Assembly (NCBI RefSeq): GCF_002954325.1
Contig: NZ_MQVX01000001.1
Span: 1,677,205 to 1,741,204, forward strand
Direction of reading: 5' to 3'
Length of the DNA stretch: 64,000 bases
From: Aureicoccus marinus
GTDB taxonomy: Bacteria; Bacteroidota; Bacteroidia; Flavobacteriales; Flavobacteriaceae
Position numbers and translations under genes: made by a program. The notes beneath the pieces are model-generated. The model was not told the DNA's origin, ran no database searches, and saw only the letters and a list, made by a program, of their open reading frames with translations. Shown piece after piece: positions 1 to 8,647 of the stretch; the first letter of the stretch is position 1; every line of letters starts with the position of its first letter.

Positions 1-121
1 CGATGATGTTCCCAACAAAAAATTCTACGATCCTCGTGTTTGGTTGCGCGAAGGCGAAAAGGCATTTGTCGATAGACTGAAAAAGGCCTTTGCTGATTTA
101 AATAATGTCAATACCTTATAG
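1..121 (+). CDS. fbaA: Fructose-bisphosphate aldolase class II, C-terminal end (partial)
   Basis: The window opens inside a gene; the frame starting at base 2 gives 39 codons and stops with TAG at 119-121. The tail contains PNKKFYDPRVWLREGE, which matches the C-terminus of class II (zinc) fructose-1,6-bisphosphate aldolase, the enzyme that interconverts fructose-1,6-bisphosphate with glyceraldehyde-3-phosphate and dihydroxyacetone phosphate in the cytoplasm. The catalytic residues lie upstream of the window. accD follows after about 30 bases on the same strand, so the two may be cotranscribed. The identification rests only on this tail, which is distinctive for the long class IIA form. Confidence 0.85.
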   Translation, partial: DDVPNKKFYDPRVWLREGEKAFVDRLKKAFADLNNVNTL

Positions 122-154
122 GTTTAACCTCAAAAGACAGGAAAAGTGAGTGAT

Positions 155-1021
155 ATGTCTGCATGGTTTCGGAGAAAAGAGAAAGGGATTCAGACCGCTA
201 CGGAGGAGAAAAAAGACACCCCTAAGGGGCTGTGGTACAAGTCGCCTACCGGCAAGATCGTCGAATCAGAAGAATTGGCGAATAATTTCTACGTCAGTCC
301 AGAGGATGACTACCACGTGCGCATCGGAAGTAAGGAATACTTCGAAATTCTTTTTGATGACAAGTTCAAAGAACTGGATGCTGAATTGAGTCCTCAGGAT
401 CCGCTTCAATTCGAAGACACCAAAAAATACGTTGATCGCATCGAAGCAGCTCAGCGCAAAACAGGGCTTAATGATGCGGTTCGTACCGCTGTCGGAAAAT
501 CAATGGGCAAGGACCTGGTCATCGCCTGTATGGATTTTTCTTTTATCGGAGGATCTATGGGGAGTGTGGTTGGAGAAAAAATCGCCCGCGCTATTGACGT
601 AGCCAAAAAGAAGAAGATTCCATTCTTATTGATTTCTAAGTCTGGAGGAGCCCGTATGATGGAGGCTGCACTTTCGCTGATGCAAATGGCGAAAACATCA
701 GCCAAATTAGCTCAATTGGCCGAAGCGAGAATCCCGTACATCTCGTTGTGTACAGACCCGACCACTGGAGGAACGACGGCATCTTACGCCATGCTGGGAG
801 ACATCAATATCGCTGAGCCTGGTGCTTTGATCGGTTTTGCTGGCCCTCGTGTTGTAAAAGACACTACCGGTCAAGAATTGCCGGAAGGCTTCCAGACCTC
901 TGAGTTTGTCTTGGAGCACGGTTTCTTGGATTTTATCTCGCACCGCTCTGATTTGAAGAAAAAAATCAACCTCTACATTGATTTGATTTCGAACAATCCT
1001 GTTCGAAACGAAGAAGAATAA
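155..1021 (+). CDS. accD: Acetyl-CoA carboxylase carboxyltransferase subunit beta
   Basis: AccD, with AccA, moves the carboxyl group from biotin-BCCP to acetyl-CoA to give malonyl-CoA, the first step of fatty acid synthesis in the cytoplasm. The crotonase-like core is clear: [18 protein letters not shown] (about residues 170-187), [16 protein letters not shown] and GFAGPRVV. The N-terminus keeps the length and order of the zinc ribbon ([10 protein letters not shown], then [12 protein letters not shown]), but all four ligand cysteines are absent, replaced by Ser or other residues. I chose ATG 155, giving [12 protein letters not shown], because family members begin this way; a GTG at 146 is in frame and would add three residues. 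AGGAAA lies just upstream. A strong terminator follows at 1041. Confidence 0.95.
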   Translation: MSAWFRRKEKGIQTATEEKKDTPKGLWYKSPTGKIVESEELANNFYVSPEDDYHVRIGSKEYFEILFDDKFKELDAELSPQDPLQFEDTKKYVDRIEAAQRKTGLNDAVRTAVGKSMGKDLVIACMDFSFIGGSMGSVVGEKIARAIDVAKKKKIPFLLISKSGGARMMEAALSLMQMAKTSAKLAQLAEARIPYISLCTDPTTGGTTASYAMLGDINIAEPGALIGFAGPRVVKDTTGQELPEGFQTSEFVLEHGFLDFISHRSDLKKKINLYIDLISNNPVRNEEE

Positions 1022-1040
1022 GAAAATAGCTTAAAATCAA

Positions 1041-1073
1041 AAAGCCGCAGATCTGTCATCTGCGGCTTTTTTT
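1041..1073. terminator. Bidirectional intrinsic terminator between accD and a convergent lipoprotein gene
   Basis: AAAGCCGCAGA at 1041-1051 pairs perfectly with TCTGCGGCTTT at 1059-1069 across a 7-base loop. A run of seven T follows on the plus strand, and the A-rich left flank gives a T-run on the minus strand. It sits between the accD stop (1021) and the convergent gene's stop (1094), so it can serve both. Confidence 0.9.
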
Positions 1074-1093
1074 GCACAAGAAACGTCCGAAAA

Positions 1094-1957
1094 CTACTTT
1101 ACAAATCGACGCAGGAAGACTTCTTTACTTTCTCCCTGAGCATTGGTAAAGATTCCTTTTGCATCACAGCTGCCGTCCCCAAAGTCCAAGGAAGCCGAAT
1201 TCGCGTTTCGGCTAAAGGTCACCTCTCCGCTCACGATAAAACGACAAGAAAGTTCGCGGCGCAGGGTCTCGGTAATGGCTTTGCTGTAGGTATTGCCGGC
1301 ACGACCGGTATAGGTCGCACTCCCTTCTATCAGGATGACATTGTCACCCCAAAATCCTGTTCCTACCCCTTCAACCCATTCGCGGCTGCGGTTACCCTCA
1401 TAAGAGGCCATATCACCAGAAGGCCAGGTCAAATCGTAATTGGCAGAAACACTGCTTTGTGGATTGCCGTTGGCGTTGGAACGTTGGCGAAGAATGGAAG
1501 CAGAACCCTCCACGGCAACACCATTAAAACTGAAACTGGACAAGGAAAGATCAAGGGTTTTTTGAGCCATCTCCGGATCCTTGGCATAACTCAACTTTAT
1601 GATACCGGCGAGGGTATTGCCATTCGGCAGGGTGCAGCCCTCTCCGAAGTCAATGGTCTTCTCTCTGGTCAATTCGGTCACCACCGTGGTCACGGTGACA
1701 CATTCGGGAAGGTAATCCGAAACATAGCTGCTTTTTGATAGCAAAAGCGCCTCATCTTCCTTATAAACTTCTTCGGCCACTTGGGCGGTCTCTTCAGCGA
1801 TCAATTCACTTTCGTCACTAAATTGCAATTCAGCAGTAGTGATCACTTCTTCTTGGTTGGTCTCCAGGGCCTCTGACTCTTCCGTTTCACAGGAAATAAA
1901 GGTGGCCAAAGCCAGGGTCATCATCAAGCGGGCCGGGGTTAATCGTATCTTTTTCAT
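1094..1957 (-). CDS. Predicted lipoprotein of unknown function with two related Cys-flanked halves
   Basis: A 287-residue exported protein. Residues 1-23 form a lipoprotein signal ending in ATFISC, so Cys23 is the expected lipidated residue, and an acidic Glu-rich stretch follows. The rest seems to hold two versions of one unit: about 90-125 (CVTVTT, TIDFGEGC, NGNTLAGII) and about 235-287 (CRFIVSGEV, SLDFGDGSC, then a Gly/Phe strand). In each, a Cys pair brackets the D/FG motif, which may form a disulphide. This resembles Bacteroidota surface lipoproteins with no assigned function. It is divergent from rpsO and ends at the shared terminator. I cannot assign a role. Confidence 0.75.
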   Translation of the reverse strand: MKKIRLTPARLMMTLALATFISCETEESEALETNQEEVITTAELQFSDESELIAEETAQVAEEVYKEDEALLLSKSSYVSDYLPECVTVTTVVTELTREKTIDFGEGCTLPNGNTLAGIIKLSYAKDPEMAQKTLDLSLSSFSFNGVAVEGSASILRQRSNANGNPQSSVSANYDLTWPSGDMASYEGNRSREWVEGVGTGFWGDNVILIEGSATYTGRAGNTYSKAITETLRRELSCRFIVSGEVTFSRNANSASLDFGDGSCDAKGIFTNAQGESKEVFLRRFVK

Positions 1958-2029
1958 CGTTCAAAATTTAAGGTTTCCCTTTTTGGACTTCGAGACTTTC
2001 AAATGGTTTAATGGTTCAAAGGAAAACTG

Positions 2030-2037
2030 TATATTTG
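2030..2037 (+). promoter_or_regulatory. rpsO promoter -7 element (TATATTTG)
   Basis: TATATTTG matches the Bacteroidota -7 consensus TAnnTTTG exactly. A TTT-rich partial -33 match lies about 20 bases upstream near 2007. The expected start of transcription leaves a leader of roughly 50 bases before the rpsO ATG at 2091. Confidence 0.65.
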
Positions 2038-2090
2038 CGCCTTGATTGAAAGTCAATCATATACATAAAAATCATTTCAAGAATATTGGC

Positions 2091-2360
2091 ATGTATCTAA
2101 GCAAAGAAGTAAAGCAGGAAATCTTCAAGAAACACGGAGGTTCCGAGACAAACACAGGATCCACAGAGGGTCAGATCGCGTTGTTTACCCACCGCATCAA
2201 CCACTTGACTGGACACCTGAAAAAAAATCACAAAGATTACAACACTGAGCGTTCTTTGGTTCGTTTGGTAGGTAAGCGTCGTAGCTTGCTCGATTACCTC
2301 AAGAAAAAGGACATCGAGAAGTACCGTGCTCTTATCAAAGAACTAGGTATCAGAAAATAA
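2091..2360 (+). CDS. rpsO: 30S ribosomal protein S15
   Basis: S15 is a primary 16S rRNA-binding protein of the small-subunit platform. From ATG 2091 the product is 89 residues, the usual length for the family, beginning MYLSKEVKQEIF. The core motifs GSTEGQIALFTHRINHLTGH (about 25-44) and LVGKRRSLLDYLKK (about 62-75) are conserved. An upstream in-frame TTG at 2046 would add 15 residues that are not part of S15 and lie too near the promoter, so I reject it. A terminator follows at 2373, and pnp is next, the widely conserved rpsO-pnp pairing. Confidence 0.97.
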   Translation: MYLSKEVKQEIFKKHGGSETNTGSTEGQIALFTHRINHLTGHLKKNHKDYNTERSLVRLVGKRRSLLDYLKKKDIEKYRALIKELGIRK

Positions 2361-2372
2361 AGTCTGCTAAAG

Positions 2373-2400
2373 GGGAAAGCGATTGCGCTTTCCCTTTTTT
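2373..2400 (+). terminator. Intrinsic terminator after rpsO
   Basis: GGGAAAGCG at 2373-2381 pairs perfectly with CGCTTTCCC at 2386-2394 around the tetraloop ATTG, and six T follow. It lies 12 bases after the rpsO stop and should separate rpsO from pnp transcription at least in part. Confidence 0.92.
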
Positions 2401-2507
2401 CATGGCACTCAAAAAGCTGCCTTAGGTTTTTCATTGGTCGACAACTTCAACACAACAACCCGACCGCCCGGATGGCGGAAGACCAAAAGAATAACAAAGG
2501 AAAACCT

Positions 2508-4727
2508 ATGATTCCAAAAACTTTTCGCGAGGTCATCGACCTCGGAGATGGAAGAGAAATTTCCATCGAGACCGGTAAGTTAGCCAAGCAAGCCCACGGG
2601 TCTGTTGTGGTTCAATCCGGAAAATGTATGCTGCTCTGTACAGTTGTTTCCAACTACCAAGCAGCCGATGTAGACTTTTTACCCTTAACTGTAGATTACC
2701 GCGAAAAATTCGCCGCTGCCGGTCGTTATCCAGGCGGTTTCTTTAAGCGTGAAGCTCGTCCAAGCGACGGGGAAGTATTGACCATGCGTCTTGTCGACCG
2801 TGTTCTACGCCCCTTGTTCCCAAAGGACTACCACAGCGAGACCCAGGTTATGATCCAGCTGATGTCGCATGACGAAGAGGTGATGCCTGATGCGATGGCT
2901 GGTCTAGCGGCTTCTGCTGCCATTCAGTTGTCTGACTTGCCTTTCGAGTGCCCGATTTCTGAGGTACGCGTTGCACGAGTAGACGGACAACTCATCATCA
3001 ACCCATCCAAAGCACAGCTGAAGAACGCTGATATCGATATGGTTATCGGTGCTTCCGAAGATTCTGTCATGATGGTTGAAGGAGAAATGAGCGAAATCTC
3101 AGAAGAAGAAATGGTAGAAGCCATTCAATTCGCTCACGAAGCCATTAAGGTTCAATGTGCTGCACAGGTGCGTTTAGCTGAAGCTTTCGGTAAAAAGGAA
3201 GTACGCGAGTACGAGCCGGAAGCATCTGATGAAGAATTAGAGAAGAAAATCTATGACTTGGCTTACGACAAAGTATACGCCGTTGCCAAAGCAGGATCTT
3301 CCAAAAAAGAGCGCTCTGAAGCCTTCTATGCGATCAAAGAAGAAATTGCTGCAGGCTTTTCTGAAGAAGAAGTCGAAGAGTACGGCGGATTGATCTCCAA
3401 GTACTATCACAAGGCTGAAAAAGCCGCGGTTCGCAACCTGACTCTAGAAGAAGGATTGCGTTTGGATGGCCGTAAGACCGATGAGATTCGTCCGATCTGG
3501 TGTGAGGTAGATTACCTTCCATCCGTTCACGGATCTTCTATCTTCACCCGCGGAGAAACCCAGGCCCTTGCCACGGTAACCTTGGGAACTTCCCGTGATG
3601 CGATCACCATTGACATGCCGTCTATGGAAGCAGAAGAGTCTTTTTACCTGCACTACAACTTCCCTCCTTTCTCAACCGGAGAAGCCCGCCCTATTCGCGG
3701 AACTTCCCGAAGAGAGGTAGGTCACGGAAACTTAGCCCAAAGAGCTCTTAAGCGAATGATTCCTGAGGACTGTCCGTATACTGTACGTGTTGTTTCTGAA
3801 GTATTAGAATCCAATGGATCTTCTTCCATGGCCACGGTTTGTTCAGGAACCATGGCGATCATGGATGCCGGGGTTCAATTGGTAAAACCTGTTTCGGGTA
3901 TTGCCATGGGATTGATCACCGATACCGATTCCGGAAAATTCGCTGTTCTTTCTGACATTCTTGGAGACGAGGATCACTTGGGAGATATGGACTTTAAAGT
4001 AACCGGTACTGCTGACGGTATCACCGCTTGCCAAATGGACATCAAAGTAAAAGGACTTTCTTACGAAATCCTTGTTCAAGCTCTGAAGCAAGCCCGTGAC
4101 GGACGTTTGCACATCTTGGAAAAACTGACAGATACCATCTCTGCTCCAAATGCAGAAGTGAAGTCTTACGCTCCAAAAATCGTTACAACTACGATCCCTG
4201 CGGACTATATCGGAGCCTTTATCGGATCTGGAGGAAAAAACATCCAGGACCTGCAAAAAGACACCGAAACCACCATCGTTATCAACGAAGACGAAGAGAA
4301 CGAAGTGGGTGTTGTTGAAATTCTGGGGACTAGCCAGGAAGGAATCGACAAGGTCTTGGCCAGCATCGAATCCCTTCTCTTTAAGCCGGAAGTCGGCAGT
4401 GTATACGAAGTTAAAGTCATCAAGATCTTAGACTTTGGTGCTGTTGTAGAATATGTAGAGGCTCCTGGCAATGAGGTTCTTTTACACGTTTCTGAATTGG
4501 CTTGGGAACGTACAGAAAACGTAACGGATGCTGTAAACATGGGCGATGTATTCGATGTGAAGTACTTCGGATTGGATCCACGTACCCGCAAAGAAAAAGT
4601 CTCTCGCAAAGCGCTTATGCCAAAACCAGAGGGCTACAAAGAGCGTCCACCACGTAATGACAGAGACCGCGGAGGCAATCGCAACCGTGGAGATCGCGAC
4701 CGTAAACCACGTCGCAATAAGGATTAA
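2508..4727 (+). CDS. pnp: Polyribonucleotide nucleotidyltransferase (PNPase)
   Basis: PNPase degrades RNA from the 3' end using phosphate, releasing nucleoside diphosphates, and takes part in mRNA turnover. Two RNase PH domains are visible: the first with [18 protein letters not shown] (about 80-100) and the second with [20 protein letters not shown] (about 385-410) and [18 protein letters not shown] domain follows ([12 protein letters not shown], GxxG loop GSGG), then an S1 domain ([20 protein letters not shown]) and a basic Arg/Asp/Gly-rich tail. I place the start at ATG 2508 ([15 protein letters not shown]) because relatives begin there and AAAGGA lies upstream; an in-frame ATG at 2472 would add 12 residues. 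The gene is intact at about 739 residues. Confidence 0.96.
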   Translation: MIPKTFREVIDLGDGREISIETGKLAKQAHGSVVVQSGKCMLLCTVVSNYQAADVDFLPLTVDYREKFAAAGRYPGGFFKREARPSDGEVLTMRLVDRVLRPLFPKDYHSETQVMIQLMSHDEEVMPDAMAGLAASAAIQLSDLPFECPISEVRVARVDGQLIINPSKAQLKNADIDMVIGASEDSVMMVEGEMSEISEEEMVEAIQFAHEAIKVQCAAQVRLAEAFGKKEVREYEPEASDEELEKKIYDLAYDKVYAVAKAGSSKKERSEAFYAIKEEIAAGFSEEEVEEYGGLISKYYHKAEKAAVRNLTLEEGLRLDGRKTDEIRPIWCEVDYLPSVHGSSIFTRGETQALATVTLGTSRDAITIDMPSMEAEESFYLHYNFPPFSTGEARPIRGTSRREVGHGNLAQRALKRMIPEDCPYTVRVVSEVLESNGSSSMATVCSGTMAIMDAGVQLVKPVSGIAMGLITDTDSGKFAVLSDILGDEDHLGDMDFKVTGTADGITACQMDIKVKGLSYEILVQALKQARDGRLHILEKLTDTISAPNAEVKSYAPKIVTTTIPADYIGAFIGSGGKNIQDLQKDTETTIVINEDEENEVGVVEILGTSQEGIDKVLASIESLLFKPEVGSVYEVKVIKILDFGAVVEYVEAPGNEVLLHVSELAWERTENVTDAVNMGDVFDVKYFGLDPRTRKEKVSRKALMPKPEGYKERPPRNDRDRGGNRNRGDRDRKPRRNKD

Positions 4728-4753
4728 GCGTTCACACGCTCCTAATCAACCTG

Positions 4754-4783
4754 ACCCGCACCTAAACCGTGCGGGTTTTTTTT
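4754..4783 (+). terminator. Intrinsic terminator after pnp
   Basis: ACCCGCAC at 4754-4761 pairs with GTGCGGGT at 4769-4776, with a 7-base loop and a run of eight T. It lies 26 bases after the pnp stop. Confidence 0.92.
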
Positions 4784-4844
4784 ACCCCCTAAATAGCGGA
4801 TTTTCGGGCGGACACATATTTTTTTTCAATTAAATTTTACCGAA

Positions 4845-4868
4845 TTGTAACTTTTTACAACTTTTTAC
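4845..4868 (+). promoter_or_regulatory. rpoD upstream region with a TTG and a tandem 10-bp repeat
   Basis: TTG at 4845-4847 could be a -33 element. It is followed directly by two adjacent perfect copies of AACTTTTTAC (4849-4858 and 4859-4868). The -7 element that should come next is poor (TACGTATA or TATAACTA). The repeat has one-helical-turn spacing and lies where the promoter spacer would be, so it could bind a regulator. No experimental support is available from sequence. Confidence 0.35.
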
Positions 4869-4920
4869 GTATAACTATATGAGCCTCTTGCTCAGTAACT
4901 TAAATTGAGGGGAAATTTAG

Positions 4921-5784
4921 ATGAGACAGTTAAAGATTACAAAACAGGTTACCAATAGGGAAACCGCATCGCTTGACAAGTACTTACAGGAAATCGGAAA
5001 AGTTGATTTGATTACGGCCGAAGAAGAAGTGGAATTGGCCCAACGAATCAAAGCCGGTGATCAAATTGCTTTGGAGAAATTGACCAAGGCAAATTTGCGT
5101 TTTGTGGTATCGGTGGCCAAGCAATACCAAAATCAGGGTCTTACCCTACCCGATTTGATCAACGAAGGAAACTTGGGATTGATCAAAGCAGCCCAGCGTT
5201 TCGATGAAACCCGTGGATTTAAATTTATCTCGTATGCCGTTTGGTGGATTCGTCAGTCCATCCTTCAGGCTTTGGCAGAACAATCGCGTATTGTTCGATT
5301 GCCTTTGAACAAAATTGGTTCGATCAACAAGATCAACAAGACTTTTGCCTTTTTGGAACAAGCTCACGAGCGTATTCCTTCCGCAGAAGAAATTGCCAAG
5401 GAACTCGATATGACCGTTGAGGACGTTAAGCAATCGCTTAAGAACTCTGGTCGTCACGTATCCATGGACGCGCCTCTTATCGACGGAGAAGATTCTAACC
5501 TTTACGATGTACTTCGCAGTGGGGAATCTCCTAATCCCGATAAGGACCTTTTACACGAATCATTGCGTACGGAAATTGAGCGTGCCTTAGAAACGCTTAC
5601 TCCGCGAGAAGCCGATGTCATTCGTTTGTATTTTGGTCTGGCCGGACAGCATTCCATGACCTTGGAAGAAATCGGAGAGACCTTCGATTTGACCCGCGAA
5701 CGCGTTCGTCAAATCAAGGAAAAAGCGATCCGTCGCCTAAAACATACCTCCAGAAGTAAAATTCTAAAAACCTATCTCGGGTAA
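4921..5784 (+). CDS. rpoD: Primary RNA polymerase sigma factor (sigma-70, short Bacteroidota form)
   Basis: This is the housekeeping sigma factor that directs RNA polymerase to most promoters, including the TAnnTTTG type seen here. It has 287 residues and lacks region 1.1 and the non-conserved insert, the normal short form in this phylum. Region 1.2 starts at [10 protein letters not shown] (about 18-27). Region 2 contains [32 protein letters not shown] and the -10-reading [15 protein letters not shown]. Region 3 follows, and region 4 ends with [20 protein letters not shown], the helix-turn-helix that reads the -33 element. GAGGGG lies upstream of the ATG. It is monocistronic, ending at a terminator at 5906. 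Confidence 0.96.
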   Translation: MRQLKITKQVTNRETASLDKYLQEIGKVDLITAEEEVELAQRIKAGDQIALEKLTKANLRFVVSVAKQYQNQGLTLPDLINEGNLGLIKAAQRFDETRGFKFISYAVWWIRQSILQALAEQSRIVRLPLNKIGSINKINKTFAFLEQAHERIPSAEEIAKELDMTVEDVKQSLKNSGRHVSMDAPLIDGEDSNLYDVLRSGESPNPDKDLLHESLRTEIERALETLTPREADVIRLYFGLAGQHSMTLEEIGETFDLTRERVRQIKEKAIRRLKHTSRSKILKTYLG

Positions 5785-5905
5785 GTCGCAGATTTCTCCG
5801 ACAAAGTGCAGTTAAATTCGTCTTAAATTTTGATTTAGGGATTTAATTCGTATTTTGAACCGATATAACAGTTTATCATGACTGTTCGTTTTTTGATTGA
5901 TGAAT

Positions 5906-5934
5906 AAACTCCGGCTGATTACCGGAGTTTTTTT
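5906..5934 (+). terminator. Intrinsic terminator downstream of rpoD
   Basis: AAACTCCGG at 5906-5914 pairs with CCGGAGTTT at 5922-5930, with a 7-base loop and a seven-T tail. It lies about 120 bases after the rpoD stop, giving that transcript a moderately long 3' leader-like tail. Confidence 0.9.
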
Positions 5935-5966
5935 GCTCCTATTGAATCCGACAAAACGAAGAGCAT

Positions 5967-5995
5967 AAAAAAAGGAGCCCAAAGGGCCCCTTTTT
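5967..5995 (-). terminator. Terminator-like hairpin at the end of the candidate small RNA
   Basis: On the plus strand seven A precede GGaGCCC, loop AAA, then GGGCcCC and TTTTT. Read on the minus strand this is a GC-rich hairpin with one A/C mismatch followed by seven T. No coding gene ends here on the minus strand, so it implies an unannotated transcript. Confidence 0.6.
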
Positions 5996-6117
5996 CCTCA
6001 CCTAAACCAACACGCTGCTTTCTCAGGCAGCTATCTTAAATATTTTCTTAGAAAGAGCATTCTGTTAAAACCGTATCTTTCTTTTGTTCCATCAGGGTGG
6101 ACAGAGTGTAATAAAAT
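5967..6117 (-). ncRNA. Candidate structured small RNA in the rpoD-rpe gap
   Basis: The 475-base gap between rpoD and rpe holds no credible gene. On the minus strand it has a perfect -7 element (TAACTTTG, 6130-6123) and, about 150 bases on, a terminator hairpin with a T7 tail (5995-5967). The implied RNA can fold: CACC..TGA and AACA near its 5' end pair with TGTT..TTTA.GGTG near its 3' end, enclosing a hairpin AGAAAGA/TCTTTCT and another GCTGC/GCAGC. Size and a long closing helix would be compatible with a 6S-like RNA, but the branched interior argues against a simple rod. No open frame of note is present. The call is inference from promoter, fold and terminator together. Confidence 0.4.
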
Positions 6118-6122
6118 TTTCG

Positions 6123-6130
6123 CAAAGTTA
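6123..6130 (-). promoter_or_regulatory. Minus-strand -7 element (TAACTTTG) facing the candidate small RNA
   Basis: The minus strand reads TAACTTTG, an exact TAnnTTTG match, followed by GCG as in several promoters of this window. The -33 region is AT-rich (TTAAC) rather than TTG. It points into the rpoD-rpe gap, away from rpe. Confidence 0.45.
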
Positions 6131-6259
6131 CGTAATTATTAATTTACTGTTAAATAGGCGCGCTTAACTTATTCACAATTTCCATTCTTTCAATTTGATT
6201 CCAAGGAAGTTAGACATACTGTAAAGGGATTGATTACTTTTAAGTGATAATTTAAAACT

Positions 6260-6913
6260 ATGCCCACTCCACTGATTGCTCCCTCCTTGCTTTCGGCAGA
6301 TTTTGCCAATTTGCAGCGAGACGTAGAAGCCGTTAATAACAGTCAAGCCGACTGGTTCCACATTGACATCATGGATGGACTCTTTGTTCCCAATCTTTCT
6401 TATGGTGTACCTGTTGTCAAAGCCATAGCGAAATACGCCCAAAAGCCCTTAGATGTCCACTTGATGATCGTTGATCCAGATCGCTACATCCAAACTTTTG
6501 CTGAATTGGGTTCGGCCAACCTCACCGTGCATCTGGAGGCTTGCAAACACTTGCACCGCAGTCTCCAAGCAATCAAGCTCTTTGGGATGAAGGCCGGAGT
6601 AGCGCTAAACCCACACAGTTCCGTGCATCTTCTTCAAGATTGCATCGCCGATATTGATTTGGTCTGCCTGATGGGCGTTAATCCAGGATTTGGAGGACAA
6701 TCCTTCATTCAAAACACCCTGAATAAAACCCGACAGCTCAAAGAAATGATTTTAAGATCCAATTCCTCAGCTCTGATTGAAATTGATGGAGGGGTTGGTA
6801 CGACCAATGCTAAAGAACTGGTTGAGGCCGGAGCCGATGTCTTAGTTGCGGGAAGCGCTGTATTCAATAGCCCTTCCATCCCGGACAGCGTATTGGCCTT
6901 GAAAAACATCTGA
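6260..6913 (+). CDS. rpe: Ribulose-phosphate 3-epimerase
   Basis: This enzyme interconverts ribulose-5-phosphate and xylulose-5-phosphate in the pentose phosphate pathway. The 217-residue product is a typical single TIM barrel. Metal-binding and catalytic motifs are present: IAPSLLSADFANL (about 6-18), WFHIDIMDGLFVPN (His and Asp ligands, about 32-45), DVHLMIVDP, MGVNPGFGGQSF and IEIDGGVGTTNA near the C-terminus. ypdA begins six bases after its stop on the same strand, so they form a transcription unit with the following gene. Confidence 0.96.
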   Translation: MPTPLIAPSLLSADFANLQRDVEAVNNSQADWFHIDIMDGLFVPNLSYGVPVVKAIAKYAQKPLDVHLMIVDPDRYIQTFAELGSANLTVHLEACKHLHRSLQAIKLFGMKAGVALNPHSSVHLLQDCIADIDLVCLMGVNPGFGGQSFIQNTLNKTRQLKEMILRSNSSALIEIDGGVGTTNAKELVEAGADVLVAGSAVFNSPSIPDSVLALKNI

Positions 6914-6918
6914 TTATC

Positions 6919-7905
6919 ATGCACGATTTGATCATTGTAGGAGGGGGTCCCATCGGGATTGCCATAGGTCTGGAAGCCCAAAAAGCCGGTTTGAATTACT
7001 TGATCATCGAAAAAGGGGTTTTGGTTAATTCCCTCTTCAACTATCCGGTAAACATGCAGTTTTTCTCTTCTTCCGAAAAGCTGGAAATCGGTGGGGTGCC
7101 CTTTATCAGTAAAGAAGCCAAACCAAAGAGAGATGAAGCACTGGAATATTACCGCAGAATTGTTAGCGCGAACAACCTTAACATCCAACTCTTTGAAGCG
7201 GTGGAGGAGCTTCAAAAAATGGGCACTCATTTCGAAATTAGAACAGTCAAAGCCCAGTACAAGAGCAAACAACTGGTTTTAGCCACGGGCTTCTACGATA
7301 TACCAAACCTTTTGGGAGTGCCGGGAGAAGACCTGCCTAAAGTTTCGCATTACTACAAGGATCCTCACTATTACGCCCGTCAAAAGGTAGCCGTTGTCGG
7401 CGCGAGTAATTCGGCGATCGATGCCGCTTTGGAGTGTTGGAGAAAAGGGGCCGAAGTAAGTCTGATTATTCGAGGCCCTGAGGTGGGTAAACGGGTTAAA
7501 TACTGGGTGCGTCCAGATATCCTAAACCGCATTGAAGAGGGTAGTATTCAAGCCTACTACTCTACTGAAATTACCGAGGTAAGAGAAAAGGAACTCCTTC
7601 TGACCAACACCGAGAACATGACACAATTCCGTCTTGCCAATGATTTCGTGCTCGCGCTCACCGGATACCAGCCTAATTTTCGCTTCTTGGATACCCTGGG
7701 AGTACAACTGAGCAATGACGGGCTTAAGAAGCCCCATTACCGTCCGGAGACCATGGAGTCTAATATCGAAGGGCTCTACTTGGCCGGGGTCATATGCGGC
7801 GGGATGGAAACCCATAAATGGTTCATAGAAAACTCCCGTATTCACGCCCCTATGATTGTGAATGACATCGTCAATAAACTCAAGAAAAAACCGGTATATG
7901 CTTAA
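6919..7905 (+). CDS. ypdA: YpdA-type FAD/NAD(P)-dependent oxidoreductase (putative bacillithiol disulfide reductase)
   Basis: A 328-residue flavoprotein of the thioredoxin-reductase fold. The FAD-binding motif is VGGGPIGIAIGLEAQKAG (about 7-24) and the NAD(P)-binding motif is VVGASNSAIDAALECW (about 158-173). The family distinctive stretch LFNYPVNMQFFSSSEKLEIG follows the FAD site. It has no CxxC redox pair, as expected for YpdA. In Bacillota YpdA reduces bacillithiol disulfide using NADPH. That Bacteroidota members do the same is inference. It lies 6 bases after rpe and overlaps the next gene by 8 bases, so translation is probably coupled. Confidence 0.88.
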   Translation: MHDLIIVGGGPIGIAIGLEAQKAGLNYLIIEKGVLVNSLFNYPVNMQFFSSSEKLEIGGVPFISKEAKPKRDEALEYYRRIVSANNLNIQLFEAVEELQKMGTHFEIRTVKAQYKSKQLVLATGFYDIPNLLGVPGEDLPKVSHYYKDPHYYARQKVAVVGASNSAIDAALECWRKGAEVSLIIRGPEVGKRVKYWVRPDILNRIEEGSIQAYYSTEITEVREKELLLTNTENMTQFRLANDFVLALTGYQPNFRFLDTLGVQLSNDGLKKPHYRPETMESNIEGLYLAGVICGGMETHKWFIENSRIHAPMIVNDIVNKLKKKPVYA

Positions 7906-8647
7906 GCAATGGCATTGGGCCGGACAATACTTAGCCACCGCAGCCATCTCTTTTTTGGAGGCCAATGAAGACGATAGCCACACCAACCTGGGATTGGATG
8001 AGAGCGGACGCTATCTATCTACCCATCCCCTCGGAACGGCAGGGAAGTTTGTCTTGGATTTGGCACAGGGCTCCTTGTTTCTCGAAAACAGAGCAGAAAA
8101 TCTATTAGCCCTTCCGGGCAAAACCCACGAGGATATTGTTCAGAGCTTAAAACACTTTTTTCAAGAAAACGGCCTGGGGGACTACGGGTACGACTTGCAT
8201 TACGACCTCCCATACGAACAAGGAAATGCTCCTTTTTTGTGGTCAGATGATACCGCTATGCAAGCAATGCGGGTTCAGGCACATCGACTGCTGGAGGATT
8301 GCAGTCGCGAACTTGGTTTTTGCCAGGTTCCCCGGATTTGGCCTCATCACTTTGATAGTGGAGTTTTTGGTCCCTCGGAACACCACAGCACCTTGTATTT
8401 TGGCATGGGATTGGCGGTACCTGATACCCTCTCCGAACAGCATTATTACTACCTAAGCGCCTACCAACAAGGACAATTACTCAGCGCTCCACAAGAGTCA
8501 AAGTTGGCTACAGGTCAATGGGTAGAGGATGAGTTTGAAGGTGCTATTTTGCGGATTGATAAAGAAAGTCTGCCAACAGATGAAGAAATCCTAAACTTCT
8601 ACCGAAGTGCCACCCAGGGCTACATTCAGGACTTCTCTGCAGACTAA
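7898..8647 (+). CDS. Conserved protein of unknown function with a WPHHFD motif
   Basis: About 249 residues from ATG 7898 (MLKQWHWAGQYLATAAISF), which overlaps the ypdA stop by 8 bases; the longer reading from 7862 adds residues within ypdA and is unlikely. There is no signal peptide or membrane segment. The most striking motif is RIWPHHFDSGVFGPS (about 150-164), where two adjacent His and an Asp could bind metal, followed by YFGMGLAVPD. I recognise the motif only loosely from uncharacterised soluble families. Position after rpe-ypdA suggests co-expression with redox or sugar-phosphate functions but does not define a role. Its stop codon overlaps that of the convergent ATP-grasp gene. Confidence 0.8.
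   Translation: MLKQWHWAGQYLATAAISFLEANEDDSHTNLGLDESGRYLSTHPLGTAGKFVLDLAQGSLFLENRAENLLALPGKTHEDIVQSLKHFFQENGLGDYGYDLHYDLPYEQGNAPFLWSDDTAMQAMRVQAHRLLEDCSRELGFCQVPRIWPHHFDSGVFGPSEHHSTLYFGMGLAVPDTLSEQHYYYLSAYQQGQLLSAPQESKLATGQWVEDEFEGAILRIDKESLPTDEEILNFYRSATQGYIQDFSAD

Noticed and set aside
1962-1970. Near-consensus -7 element (TAAATTTTG) for the 1094-1957 lipoprotein gene
   Set aside because: It lies only about five bases before the ATG, which would make the transcript leaderless, and has one extra spacer base.
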